From: Smallanthus sonchifolius | Taxonomy: Eukaryota; Streptophyta; Magnoliopsida; Asterales; Asteraceae | DNA length: 64,000 nt | Direction: 5' to 3' | Assembly (NCBI GenBank): GCA_023525975.1 | Contig: CM042043.1 | Location: forward strand, 35,040,001 to 35,104,000 | In this document: one piece after another, positions 33,303-43,968 of the stretch | How positions within the stretch are numbered: the stretch's first letter is position 1 | How the letters are laid out: the number at the start of each line of letters is the position of its first letter | Notes under the pieces: generated by a model | Seen by the model: the letters and a program-made list of their open reading frames with translations, nothing else | Told to the model about the DNA's origin: nothing | The model's database searches: none | Program-made: the position numbers and the translations under genes

Positions 33303-36286
33303 TGTCACACCCCCAAATTCCACTAACGGAGTTTTACCGTTTTGAAAGGTGACAAACCAGGATCTCAGACATCAGTTACTTCAAACGACACTATATGGGA
33401 CTTGAAATGTAATAACATAAAAGTTCAAGGTTCGGAGTGTATATGCGGAAGCGTTAAACGAAAATAAATGCGCAAAACAACGCGCCCAAGTCCAATTACA
33501 AACAAAAGATAAATATTATTCAGTAGATAATTATTTCAATTGGAGTCTAAGACATATGCATGACTTAACGTGATCCTGAGTGCCAACCTGAGAAAACATG
33601 TAAGAAAACGAGTCAACACTAGGTTGGTGAGTTCACAGGTATAAATCATTTCAAATAAAAGCATTTGCGGATTATGTACATTCAATATGCATATCAATAG
33701 GTTGCATGCCTATATTCATGTTTTGCTAAAGCGATCGCAACCGAAACTGACAGTGTGTATGTTTGTTTGCCTCCAGTCAGGTCTATCAACTCTGACTAAT
33801 GTGTTAAGGTCAATATAACACCCGTTCGACCTCCAATCGAGTTAGCGCGACTAACACGGGTGGGGTTTGTCAAACCCAGTAGTACTACCAAAATTACCTC
33901 GTTCATACCATATTAACGGTCCGATGTGTGTGAGGACTTCTCATGATAGTGTGCTACGCTTAGCCTCAACAGTGATATCATATGAATTACAATAAACCAA
34001 AAAGTTGTGACATGTTTTCTCCACCAAATAAAAACAGTAAAAGGGGCCGTGAAACTCACCTGCGTTGCGTAGTAAGTAGTATCACACAAGTATGAGATTT
34101 AGAATCTCAAGTGTTAGCCTGCACGGCTTACGTATGCCCTATAATTATAACACATAAGTTAGGGACATATGAGGTTTGTGACGACGACACGGAAGTTAGG
34201 ACATCTTAACGCTTTCTAAGGATTTAAGAGTAGACGAACGTGTCTACGGAAATATATATATATATTTCTTAAAATACTAATTAAGGATCAGAGTGTTACG
34301 AGTCGAACGTTAATAACGAATAATATTAAATAAATAAATAAACTCGTACGTTAATGTCGTTTATAAAAGTTAGGAAAATAATATAATTTAATATATTATT
34401 TTTAGGCTCGTCGGATTAACTAAATAATCATTTGTGGAGAAATAATAAATATAATATTTTTAATCGATATAATAAATACGAGTAAATAATATAACTAATT
34501 ATATTATTATTTAGTTTAAAACGTCACACGAGGTGTAAAACGATACGAAATAATATAAATATATATTATTTAGTAACATTAGTCACGGGTTGAAAATAAT
34601 ATAAATATATTATTTTATACGAAGTTACGGTTTAAAAATAATATAAACATATTATTTTTGTTTGACAATAACATAAATATTTTATTTACAAAAGTGAGAA
34701 TAATATAAAAATAGGTTAATAATTCAAACCCGAGCCTACGAGTTGTTTCCCGAGCTAAAACACATTTATATAATAATATAATATTATAGGGTTTGATTTT
34801 TATATTAAAATAATACAAGAAAATATGTTTAAAAATAAAACAGTGTGGAGAGACTCGAACCCGGGTCTCTCCTACACAAGCACACACATTTAACCAGTCC
34901 CGCCCGCTAGGGTCATCGCAAATATATCCAGTTCCAATTTCTTTTAACAACCAGGCCCAACGAGATTTCCTTCCCCAAACATACCCAGATCGAATCCCGT
35001 CCCAAACACTGAATTTTGATCGCGAATAAGGTCAGAATTCATAGGAGTTTTGATGCTTAGATGATTGCGAGACTGATGATGTAACCAATTATAAAAATGG
35101 TTACGATTTCGGTTGTTAATTTCATTCAAACAGAGTCGAAACTCCGGGTTAAAAACACAGATTTGATTCGACTAAATCCTGTATTAAAACTTGATGAATT
35201 TATGGGGTTTTTAACAAAGATTGAACTGTGAATCTAACTATATAATTTAATTTGATTGAGCTTAAGTCTAGATTAGGGTTCGATTAAACTCAATACGTGA
35301 TGAACCCTAGAATCGGTTCATCACAGATTCGATGTTACATACGTGAATTAACATAGGGCTTTCATAGGGTTGATTAAGGCGATTCTAACCATACTATTTA
35401 ATTGGATTAAAATTGAGTCTAATTTATAGTTTGACTAAAACGTTTTCAAATAAAATTCCAGAATCTGATTTTGTAAAATTTGATGTTGTTTGATTCAATT
35501 GACAGGGGGTTTTCATTATACTGAGCATTACGAAACTACCGGTATGATTTAATTGCGATGAGAATGAGTCTTAAATCAAAATCCCCAAATCCGATTTCTT
35601 AAGAACCCTAGAATCGGATTTTGATTAAATCGATAATGTAAGCCCTGATTAGGATAGGGCTTTCATTCTATAGCATGAAACGAATCTAAAGAATGTTTCA
35701 ATTACCTGGTTGAATATCGGATTGACAGAGCACGAGTAAGACAGGGTTCGACGGCTGCGGGTTGATCCTCGTCGTCTCTGGTTGCTTCTCCGGCGCGGCT
35801 GGTGTGTGGGAAATCTTCTGATAGTCTCGTAAGAGGTTTGTAGGCGATTGATTTGAGAGTAGAATACGACGATTAATCGAATTTGGTGATCGATTACAAT
35901 GAGGCCGACGGTTATGAACATGATTATCATTATTTGCGTTTAATTCTTTTAATGAGTATGATTAAGGCTTAATGATGATCAGTTAAAGCATTTAGGTGTT
36001 CATCAATTACAGAATTTGATTCAATTCCGTTATAACTCGCGAATTTGGAAATCAAAGAGTCTAATTTTGACTTTAAGAAGTCAACAGGATACAAATTTGT
36101 CAAATTTGACTTTGGGGAGTCAAATTATTCAGTTTGGTTTAATTACCCAATTAGTCCTTGCAGTTTTTTGTTAAATTTGTGACCGAATTAGTCCTTGGGG
36201 TTAGATTTGACTAACGGTGTTAAGTTTTCAATAAGAAACTTAACGAAATAGTTAACGGGGTTAACCTAAAAAGTCGGATTGTCACA
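33303..36286 (-). repeat. 5' LTR of gypsy B (2984 bp)
   Basis: This is near-identical to 26759-29745 with scattered substitutions and single-base indels. The B-box-like GGTTCGAGTC is at 34852-34861 on the minus strand. The left border on + is preceded by the primer site at 33288-33299. Confidence 0.95.
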
Positions 36287-36728
36287 GTTTTGGGTGGGGG
36301 TGGGTGTGGTGGGTTTAGGTTTTTGGGGGTGGGTGTGGGGGGTTTAGGTTTTTGGGTGGGGGTGGGGGTTTAGGTTTTTGGGTGGGGGTGGGGTGGGGTG
36401 GGGGTTTTTGGGGTTGTATTAGGTTTTTGGGGTGATACTACACATATGCAATATTGAAAAAAAAACAAGAAAAAAAAAACAACGAGTTAATTCTTATTTT
36501 TTATAACATTATTTATAATCAAATGAAACATAAAGAAATTCTTGATTTAATGGTGCAATTTTTTTTTTAAAATAATAATGTATGCAAAAGATAGAAATGT
36601 TTAAAGATTTATATATTTTAAGTTCCAATTTTACCCTTGCTATTTAAAATTTCACCCCTTCTTTTTTAGTGGTTATCTAGTTCTCTCATTAAAGTAAGTT
36701 CTCTCATGAACTCAATCCTATATATACA

Positions 36729-37094
36729 GGGGAGGGTTGCAGAGAAAACCACATAATTAGGCGAAAACCGAGAAAACCACTACAAAAACCAATTTTAACT
36801 AATAATATAATAGGCTGAGTGGCATGTATTTCCACGGTGCTCGTTTTTCCAATTATGAAGCATGGCTATATTTATTTTTTATTTTTTTATAAGAGTATCA
36901 ATGTAATATTACACATTTTTACCAAAAAATCATTTAAATATTGGCTTACGTATACGTTACCCATAGTGTTACGTATACGTAAACAGAAAACAAAAAAACT
37001 GGGGTTACGTATACGTAACCCATAGTATTACACACTATTTTAGTAGTTTTCTCGGTTTTCGCCTAAATTTATAGTTTTCTCTTGATCCTTCCCC
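36729..37094. mobile_element. TIR element family 4 (366 bp)
   Basis: The ends GGGGAGGGTTGCAGAGAAAA and, inverted, GGGGAAGGATCAAGAGAAAA both continue to a shared TTAGGCGAAAACCGAGAAAA for about 50 bp. (TA)n tracts lie on both sides. The interior carries repeated TTACGTATACGTAA palindromes at about 36945-37025. Confidence 0.85.
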
Positions 37095-37103
37095 TATATA
37101 TAT

Positions 37104-37152
<49 letters not shown>

Positions 37153-37155
37153 ATA
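37095..37155. repeat. (TA)n microsatellite, slightly interrupted
   Basis: TA tract between TIR family 4 and the next element. Confidence 0.93.
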
Positions 37156-38222
37156 CAATGTTGTCAAAACCGGACCCGACCTGGAACCGGACCTCACACT
37201 AGTTCGGTTTGGTTGTTTTAACCGGAAGGTGGTCAGACCGGGTGGTTTGTGCGGTTCAGCGGCTGGACCGGTAACCTGGGTGACTGGTCGGACCAGAGAA
37301 GATGGTGTATGAGGCTGTGAGAATCAGAGTGCAGTGAAGATGATGATGAAGAAGAAGAAGGCAGGAGCAGAAGCAGGATCTGTCCAGATGCAGTGTCGAC
37401 GACACGCAAGAGCAGAAATCGCCCAAATCGATGAACTTCACTGTTTGGCGACAATGGTGTTTTCTTTTTCTTTTTTTCGGAAGGGACGACAGTGGTGCTT
37501 TCACTTTGAAAGTTACTAAGGCTGTGTTTGGGATTACTTATTTGAAACTCCTTATGACTTATTTAAAAAGGTAATAAGTCATAAGTCATAAGTCACAATT
37601 TGTAACTTCTCAAAAACTTTGGGATTTTCTTTGAAAACTACTTATTGACTTATGCTATAAGTTAATAAGTTATAAGTAATAAGTAAGGATGGCTTACTTC
37701 TTAAAAAATGGTATAAGTAGGCTAAATAAGTAGCTTTCCCAAACACCTTATTAACTTATATAAGTTAATAAGTTAATAAGTAGAGTAAATAAGTAATCCC
37801 AAACACCCCCTAAGTTGAAATTTGTTGGAATTTTGAAGGTTGTCAGCTTATTGAAACTAGTTATTTGAATAATAATTAAAAGAAAATCAATCGAGTAGTT
37901 GCTCGACATTTTGGTAACTATTAACAATGTTCTACCACTCTTCACATGTCAATTCAATAGACTATACTAATTTAAATGTATTATTGATTTAATATACTAC
38001 TAAAACATAAATAATTAAACGAACTTTCATCCTTAAGTTATTAAAAAATAGAAAAGATAATAATAGTTTTAAAATAAAAATCATTAATTTATATGTTTTT
38101 ATTTATTATATATTTTTTAAAATTATTATAATATCACTGGTTTTTAAATCCGGTCCAACCAGTTGAACTAGTTAACCAGTAATGCGACCGGTTCGCTGTA
38201 CAGTTTGGTTCTAAAAACATCG
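37156..38222. mobile_element. Putative TIR element with ACCGG-rich ends
   Basis: The left end CAATGTTGTCAAAACCGGAC and the inverted right end CGATGTTTTTAGAACCAAAC are related. Both are followed by AACCGG and ACTAGTT blocks, and both abut TATATA. A Tourist-like MITE (37520-37810) is nested inside. The ORFs overlapping 37233-37519 are low-complexity (poly-Ser or poly-Lys) and not supported as genes. Confidence 0.5.
37520..37810. mobile_element. Tourist-like MITE (291 bp), TSD TAA
   Basis: The ends GGCTGTGTTTGGGATTACTT and, inverted, GGGGGTGTTTGGGATTACTT are flanked by TAA at 37517-37519 and 37811-37813. A three-base TAA duplication and GG...TGTTTGG ends fit the PIF/Harbinger superfamily. The interior consists of TAAGTCATAAGT and TTAATAAGTTATAAG repeats and has no ORF. 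Confidence 0.85.
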
Positions 38223-38395
38223 TGTATATATCACCGAGTTTCACTTTACCCAAAATCCAATTAATGCACTAAAAGTGTTTGTATTAAAATCTGATTAATT
38301 TGAACAACTCTAGGAATGAGGCAAATAATGTGTAGCAAGTAGAAAGAGGTTTTAAACTTAAAATTATTGCACAACACACAACACACAACACTTCA

Positions 38396-38689
38396 TTATA
38401 GAACATTCAATGACAAAAGAGAAAAATACTTTGCAACCTTTTCGGTAGGTCTCTTTAGAAAACAGCTTGAAATTGTACTGGTGCCGCCACCACAGCTGCC
38501 GCCACCATTGCCATTACCGTCACCATCGCCACAACAACCAACAGGAATCTCGTGCTCCTTGCGATTTACGTCGTCTTTCTTGTTAACATTGCCATCAATC
38601 TGATTGTTTTTGTCATTAGTTGTTACACAACACACGATGCCAATGAAGCACACTAACAATACTACTATAATATAAACAACTCCATTCAT
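38396..38689 (-). CDS. Small membrane or secreted protein, Gly/Cys-rich
   Basis: This ORF of 97 residues begins MNGVVYIIVVLLVCFIGIVC, a hydrophobic segment right at the N-terminus that could be a signal peptide or anchor. A charged and Asn-rich part follows (NKKDDVNRKEHE), then a short Gly/Cys-rich stretch (GCCGDGDGNGNGGGSCGGG) and a longer C-terminal tail. The order hydrophobic, charged, Gly/Cys matches the protein at 660-914, also on the minus strand. It is not inside a recognised element. I do not recognise a family and cannot exclude a chance ORF; codon-level conservation would decide. Confidence 0.45.
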   Translation of the reverse strand: MNGVVYIIVVLLVCFIGIVCCVTTNDKNNQIDGNVNKKDDVNRKEHEIPVGCCGDGDGNGNGGGSCGGGTSTISSCFLKRPTEKVAKYFSLLSLNVL

Positions 38690-38866
38690 GGAGTAGAAGT
38701 AGTTTTTTTTTCATCTTAAAGCAAATGAAATCTAAACCAGTAAACATGTTCAATCAGATACCGACCACACCATCTCCAAAACAGATAAAACATTAACACC
38801 GACTTGTTTCCATCTTCGTCTAGCAGGTCCTTTAATTATACTAGAAATCTAAATTGACATCTATAA

Positions 38867-39267
38867 TCTATACTTTATAATAAATAAAGGTTTTTGTGAG
38901 ACAACTTTTCCCGTCTCTCTCTCCTATTAATTGCACAATTTTTTTAATTGTTATTTAATAACTTTTTTGTTTTTCGTTTGTCTCTCCTATTAAATAATAA
39001 TGATTTCTATAATTCTTTTTATAAAACGTTTTTTATTTAAAAAAAATATAGGTTTGTTCACAAAACATTTTTAGAAATTGAACATTTTTTTCATTTTTTT
39101 ATAAAACATTTTAAAAAGTAACTATCTGACGTTTCTAAAATTTGTATTAAGAACTATGTAATATGACATAAATATGTAATATGCAAATATTTATTATTAA
39201 GTATATAATATTACATTATTTATTTCATTTATTCAACCCGTGTAAATATACGAGGTTTGTAACCTAG
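38867..39267 (+). mobile_element. Short non-autonomous Helitron (401 bp)
   Basis: The 5' end TCTATACTTTATAATAAATA follows an A (38866). The 3' end has the hairpin-like CCCGTGTAAATATACGAGG, then TTTGTAACCTAG and a T (39268). Size and lack of ORFs mark a deletion derivative. CTCTCTCCTATTAA blocks are shared with the fragment at 1-568. Confidence 0.75.
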
Positions 39268-39558
39268 TTATTAAATATATAAATTTCTTAGTAAATCACA
39301 ACTTACAATGTTGTTGTGTAATTACAAGGAATATGCTTACGTCATTCCTGAAACTGAAAGCTCCTTTGTGTTTGTTGACAAAACAACGAATATTATTAAT
39401 TCTATGTTTTATGTCTATGTTTTCAAAATCGACCGGTTATCTAGTCAGACCGTTATGGACCAAACTCAACTAAATCTGATTTGATGTCTCTAATCTTCAT
39501 GACATATGTAACTTCACAGATTTGTGTGGAATTCGTGATGGAATCTAACGAATTGCAG

Positions 39559-39690
39559 GTCTATATCAGCAGGTTTCAAAATCAGTCTATATCGCATTAT
39601 TGCAGGTTTCAAAATCAGGTCTATGTTGCATTATTACAGGTTTCAAAATCAGGTCTATATTGCATTATTGCAGGTTTCAAAATCAAGCCG
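39559..39690. repeat. Tandem repeat, unit about 36 bp, 3.5 copies
   Basis: Each unit reads CTATATTGCATTATTGCAGG followed by TTTCAAAATCAGGT, with few changes. Confidence 0.9.
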
Positions 39691-39821
39691 TCGATTAACG
39701 AAGTTCCAATCAAGCGGTCTAGTCGCTCACTTCTCATCTCACTGCAGATTCGATAATCGATATTGACATACTGTTGGATGATTAGTCATGGCTTTTTTGC
39801 TCCATAAGGGCAAGATCAAAC

Positions 39822-40081
39822 CTTTGGTAAACCTGTGCTGCCACTTGTATACATGATGACAGCAACATCACTCTTGATGGGTAGTCTAGCATTAAGAGGA
39901 TTATTCTGTCCCATTTTCTCAACTTCAGAGAATGAAGAAATTTTTCAAACATCAATATTATTTAAAGCCTTGGTGTTATCACTTTCAAAGTAAATAACAT
40001 TTTTCATAGTCGTCAGCCTCGAACCAATTGTAGCCACTTTTTTCATTAGCTTGGAATCAAAGATCAAGGTTGATACTTTGT
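39822..40081 (-). pseudogene. Long-chain acyl-CoA synthetase exon fragment
   Basis: The minus-strand reading KVSTLIFDSKLMKKVATIG, then TMKNVIYFES, ISSFSEVEKMGQNNPLNARL and SDVAVIMYTSGSTGLPK matches the adenylate-forming enzyme family; YTSGSTGLPKG is its AMP-binding P-loop motif, and the preceding part resembles plant LACS8/9-type long-chain acyl-CoA synthetases. The 260-base stretch has a 3' splice site (CTATAG at its start) and a 5' splice site (AAAG followed by GTTTG), so it looks like one exon. A TGA near 39958 replaces the expected Trp (DVWKISSFS). No neighbouring exon was found, so this is a dead fragment, perhaps carried here by an element. Such enzymes activate fatty acids with ATP and CoA. 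Confidence 0.75.
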
Positions 40082-41799
40082 CTATAGAAAAGAACTTTTA
40101 ACAATTAAAATATAATCAAAAAAACATAAAATATTGTTTTCCGCACCCTCCTCATTAAGTAGAGAATTGCATAACCTAAGCACCTGCACCTAATAAGGCG
40201 CTTATGTAACCACATAATCCACTCTCTTTCTCTCTCTCATTAAATCTTGTCGGCAGAATGTGCAAGTGCTTATATGGTTACATATTTCTACATTTAAAAT
40301 TGCTTTAGTATTGAACATGCCCCGGGGTAAATAAGTTTTATATAGACATTTTGTTGCGTCTTGTATGAGACTGGTGATTTAACATTATGTATTAAAAATA
40401 AAATAATCTTTTTATTCAAATGCTAAAAACTGTTTATGAACAGGGACTGAATGCGGAGAAGAGGAGCTGATGCAGATGGGTATGTAGCAAACTTGGTGCA
40501 TGTATACTTCCATATAGTTTTATATATGTATCTTTAATATTAAAATCTAGCATATTCTTTTCGTTTTCTATTTATTTAATTATTATAGATACTAGTTCTT
40601 TGATCTGCTGTTTGCAGCTCCGTTGGTCGATCCCTTTTCTCTGCGATCAGATTGTTGATTTGTCATATAAGCCATATTTTGAGATTCTAAAACCCGAGAT
40701 AGATATGAGTGTAAAATGCATAATTGCCGTCACCGTTGCATCGTGTGAGTTTCCTACTAAAGCTTGCATATGAAGACCATTAACCAGCATTTAGTTTCTA
40801 ATTTGACAGGTTCTTTTTTCGATATTTTGGTGACATGTAAATTGAATTAGTCGAACAAGGTCACTGGCAACATAATGTTAGATTAAATCCTTCTAATTTG
40901 TACTTCTTCTGTCTCATTAAAAATGCAACATTAACCTTTTTTAGATTGAATGTTTATTTCTTTATATGTTTTGATATTAAATTATGTTGCTTTAATAGAC
41001 TATTAGCATTATAAACCATATGGTTATAGAGTTGTTCATTACAATAGTTTGTTTCTTCTCTTTCACCTTTAAATGAGCACATAATGTTAGGTTAAATCAT
41101 TCTGATTTTTAGGGTTTATGAGATTATTTGTGAAAAATGGTCTTTTTTTGGAAAAATTCTATTACACTATTTTTGGTAGTTATTAATTTTCATTAATATC
41201 CTCTTAATTTCTTCAACTAAATTTGGTTTTATATTTTGAATCATTCCACATTACCAACAACCCATATTTTACAATATGCTTCCATCTCATCAAATGCTAT
41301 ACGACCTCACACACTCTGATTTCGTCTCATCCAATGCTAATCCCTCGTTAATTTTCCTAGTCGATTCCAACATAAAGTCAATCTTTTTCAGTTCTTTCTT
41401 GATAGCGTGCGAGTGTCTGACTTAGTGCCACTACTCTCAGCTAAAAGCCACATAGGGCATTTTCCCAAGGCGTGATCATGTTGGATAGCGGGTAGATTTA
41501 GATCAATAGCCTCATGTCATAAATGTTGCTCTTGGAAATGGTAATCGGGCTACCACATAGCCGTATTCATCAGCTGATGAGTCGGATGATGAGTCCATAC
41601 CTGCATTATAATAAGGTAAGTAGGATTCAAAGTATAAATTTTGTATGTATGATATGCATATGAACTAGGTCTCATAACACAAACTTTGATGCTATTATTC
41701 CATACTAAAGACCATACATAATATATGTAACATAGAGAAACGAGGCACATACGCCATACATTTTACATAGCCAACATCCTACACTAGACGTCCAACATA
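40082..41799. other. Unassigned AT-rich sequence
   Basis: No element ends or clear genes are seen. A 130-base open stretch at about 40619-40750 is bounded by TTTGCAG and GTGAGTTT-like splice signals and reads LRWSIPFLCDQIVDLSYKPY; I do not recognise it. It might be another exon fragment. Confidence 0.4.
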
Positions 41800-42830
41800 C
41801 AAGAGGAGTACAAACTAGACACATCCCACTAGTCCCAAACTACAATCTTCATCCTAAGGCTTCGGATCTCCCACATAGCATCCTCAATTAGGTCTCTTGC
41901 TCGGTGCAACTCTACATGAGTGGCAGATAACTAACTAATCATTTGGTCCATGAGACTTTGGTGATGATGGAGGCGTATCTCGTGTTCAAAACCTTAGTCG
42001 TGCAACTGGCGAACACGCTCTAAAGTGAGGTAATCTCTTTCCTAACTCCCGGGTGGTAGTCTTCCTACGGAGATTCCTACTATAGGGGTTGAGAGTCCTC
42101 CAACCTCATGAAGTGGGGTTTGATGTTGACACAACGATGAGAGTCGTGGAGGTTGTTGGGGTTGCTATGGCGGAGCTTGTCGAGGCGGTGACATTCCTTG
42201 TGGCCAAGTCCTTCGGGTGACTGGTCGAGATCTTAAGTTTGAAGGAGGCAAAACTATTGCAGGCTCCGTGCTTATGCGGATACTCAGACTCCTAGATACT
42301 GACGTTCCTCGACTGCTGTTGGAGTGTTCTGTGGGTTCCTCAGTGTTGTTGTCGGCAAATAATCAAGTACACGTGTTAAGATTTTAATTACCTTGAGCCA
42401 CAATCAAAACTATTAGACTAGTTGTTGCCCCTTTATCCAAGTGTCAAATGAGAACACCTATTATGGCTAATTATGCGCCCAACTGACCCAACAAGTCTGG
42501 TTGGCACGACTAACCCTGGGCGGGGGTGTCAACCCAAATAGTACTATACATAATTCCCATCGGCTATCCAAGCTAATTTATTACGTTAAAGTGGGGACTT
42601 AATGCATCTAAAAGTAAACCCAAGTAATCCTAATCCCAAGTAACGTGTAGTGTGAAAGAACTTTCCCCCCGTAAAACAGTAAATATGTAAATTGGGGCCG
42701 CAAAACTCACCTGAGCGTGGTAATGCAAAAAAGTAAGGTTAACCGAAGAAACCGCAAATATGATGTCCTAACCGAGTCCTACTAACCAAGTAGACACGAA
42801 ACATACATTTAGGACACCTAACATATCCAA
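41800..42830 (-). repeat. Diverged gypsy LTR and leader remnant
   Basis: Blocks such as GGCACGACTAACCCTGGGCG, GTCAACCCAAATAGTACTA and AAATTGGGGCCGCAAAACTC match in order the gypsy B LTR parts GCGCGACTAACACGGGTGGG, GTCAAACCCAGTAGTACTA and AAAGGGGCCGTGAAACTC. The adjoining 41800-42360 may be the leader of such an element. It is old and without an ORF. Confidence 0.5.
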
Positions 42831-42875
42831 AAAAATCAGCATCATTATCAGATACATCAATAGGACCAGGGGTAG

Positions 42876-43148
42876 TCAAGCAGATGCACGAGCAAAGGAT
42901 AAAGCAAGCCTCTTGCTAGAACAAAGAGGAGTCTTACCCTTTTTTACCTTAGGGGCAGAAGCATGCTTCTTACACTTGCCTTTGACCTGCTTCATGTTAG
43001 CAACCTCAAAAACACCAACATAAGCACCACCTTCATAACGGACATCCTTATTAAGAACCAAAGCACTAGTCTCTCCATTTTTCAACTCCTTCCTATCTTC
43101 CTCAACGTCAGAAGTATCCACCAAAAGAAGAAAGTCCAAAGCACTCAT
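42876..43148 (-). pseudogene. Putative gypsy-type transposon ORF, C-terminal part
   Basis: The 90-residue reading begins MSALDFLLLVDTSDVEEDRK and ends in a Lys/Ser-rich tail. In related Asteraceae proteins carrying the putative gypsy-type transposon domain (Pfam PF04195 from memory), a closely similar MSAIDF...DTSDV block lies downstream of the domain. The N-terminal domain is at 52934-53696 on the same strand. A solo LTR and gypsy C now separate the two. Its role in the parent element is unknown; such ORFs are known as additional, sometimes antisense, ORFs of large gypsy elements. Confidence 0.5.
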
Positions 43149-43159
43149 TTATACAAAAG

Positions 43160-43940
43160 TGTAGATATAAAGACTGATAGCTATAAAATTCTCTAAGTAC
43201 AACTGCTGCGGACACCACAGTTTTGCTGCTGACCAACAAGCTGCTGCGGATAAGCTTGTTTGCTGCGGATAGTTGTTCTCCTGCTGATGAACGACTCTGC
43301 TGCGGACAACCTTATCTGCTGAAGACCAGAGTTGCTGTGGATAGGCTTCTCAGCAGCATCAAACACTTGATGCTGTTGATAGGCAAATCATCAGCAGCTT
43401 TGGATAGTTGAGTCTTGATGCGGATCACTAACTTTGCTGCTGATAGCCATATCTGCCGAAGATCAATCATTGCTGTTGATTGGCAAAGCAAAAGCAACTT
43501 TACCACTGACAAATTTCTGCTGCAACTCTGACACATCTCATGCAGAAAGAATGTTACTGGTGCAGACAATAAAAGACGACAACACTCTCCTTCCAAGTAT
43601 CCAAGCAATGATGCCTAAGAAGACGTTTGAGTAAAGTTATCCTTTGTAGTATTTGTTGTCTTAAGTATAGCTTCTAGTATACAAGATCAATGTCCTGTGT
43701 TCGATCTGATCCTTAGAATCAAGGGTATGTCTTGATTCTAAGTTACTATATAAGTACTGTATTCGTTCATTGTACAAGTGTGATTTCTTAGAGTTTTCTC
43801 TGTAATCTTGTAACCATTGAAGCTTAATACAAATTGCATTTATCAGTACTTCTTGTGTTTACTTGTTTACTTTGCTTAGTTGTGATTGTTTCCGCCAATC
43901 TCAACTAGAATAGAACCATCTTGTATTTACCGATCCTAAA
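43160..43940 (+). mobile_element. Solo LTR of the copia 2 family, TSD AAAAG
   Basis: AAAAG lies directly before (43155-43159) and after (43941-43945). The start TGTAGATATAAAG recalls the copia 1 LTR start TGTAGAGTCATATC; the end CCTAAA probably derives from CCTACA. Many GCTGCGGA, GCTGCTGAT and inverted ATCAGCAGC blocks occupy 43200-43560, upstream of a TATA box CTATATAAG (43749-43757). The same motifs occur in copia 2, so it is assigned to that family. Three predicted ORFs inside are not genes. It probably arose by LTR-LTR recombination. Confidence 0.7.
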
Positions 43941-43968
43941 AAAAGAAGAATAATAATAAGCAAAAGAA

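Larger units (their letters stand above)
26759..36286 (-). mobile_element. Gypsy B: complete LTR pair, RT deleted (chromovirus)
   Basis: The LTRs of about 2985 bp (26759-29745 and 33303-36286) are flanked by perfect GTTTT duplications (26754-26758 and 36287-36291). On the minus strand the order is 5' LTR, tRNA-iMet site, a coiled-coil ORF, gag, protease, the first residues beyond protease, integrase C-terminus, chromodomain, polypurine tract, 3' LTR. RT, RNase H and the integrase core are missing in one deletion near 30550. The LTRs differ by eye at roughly one base per 80-100, so the insertion is fairly young, although gag and protease carry stops. A defective element of this kind could move only with help from a relative. 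Confidence 0.93.
26211..36718. mobile_element. TIR element with G-rich interior, split by gypsy B
   Basis: The left end GGGTGAAGTTCATAAGAACA and the inverted right end GGATTGAGTTCATGAGAGAA continue to a shared AGAGAACTA block. (TA)n tracts border both ends. The interior on both sides of gypsy B (26430-26758 and 36287-36440) is an irregular minisatellite of GGTTTAGGTTTTTGGGTGGG-like units. Removing gypsy B leaves an element of about 980 bp. The C-rich strand of a similar minisatellite occurs in 25181-25660. Confidence 0.7.

Noticed and set aside
37233..37519. ORFs rich in Ser or Lys over the ACCGG element
   Set aside because: Low-complexity frames on both strands of a GAA/GAT-rich stretch; no domain.
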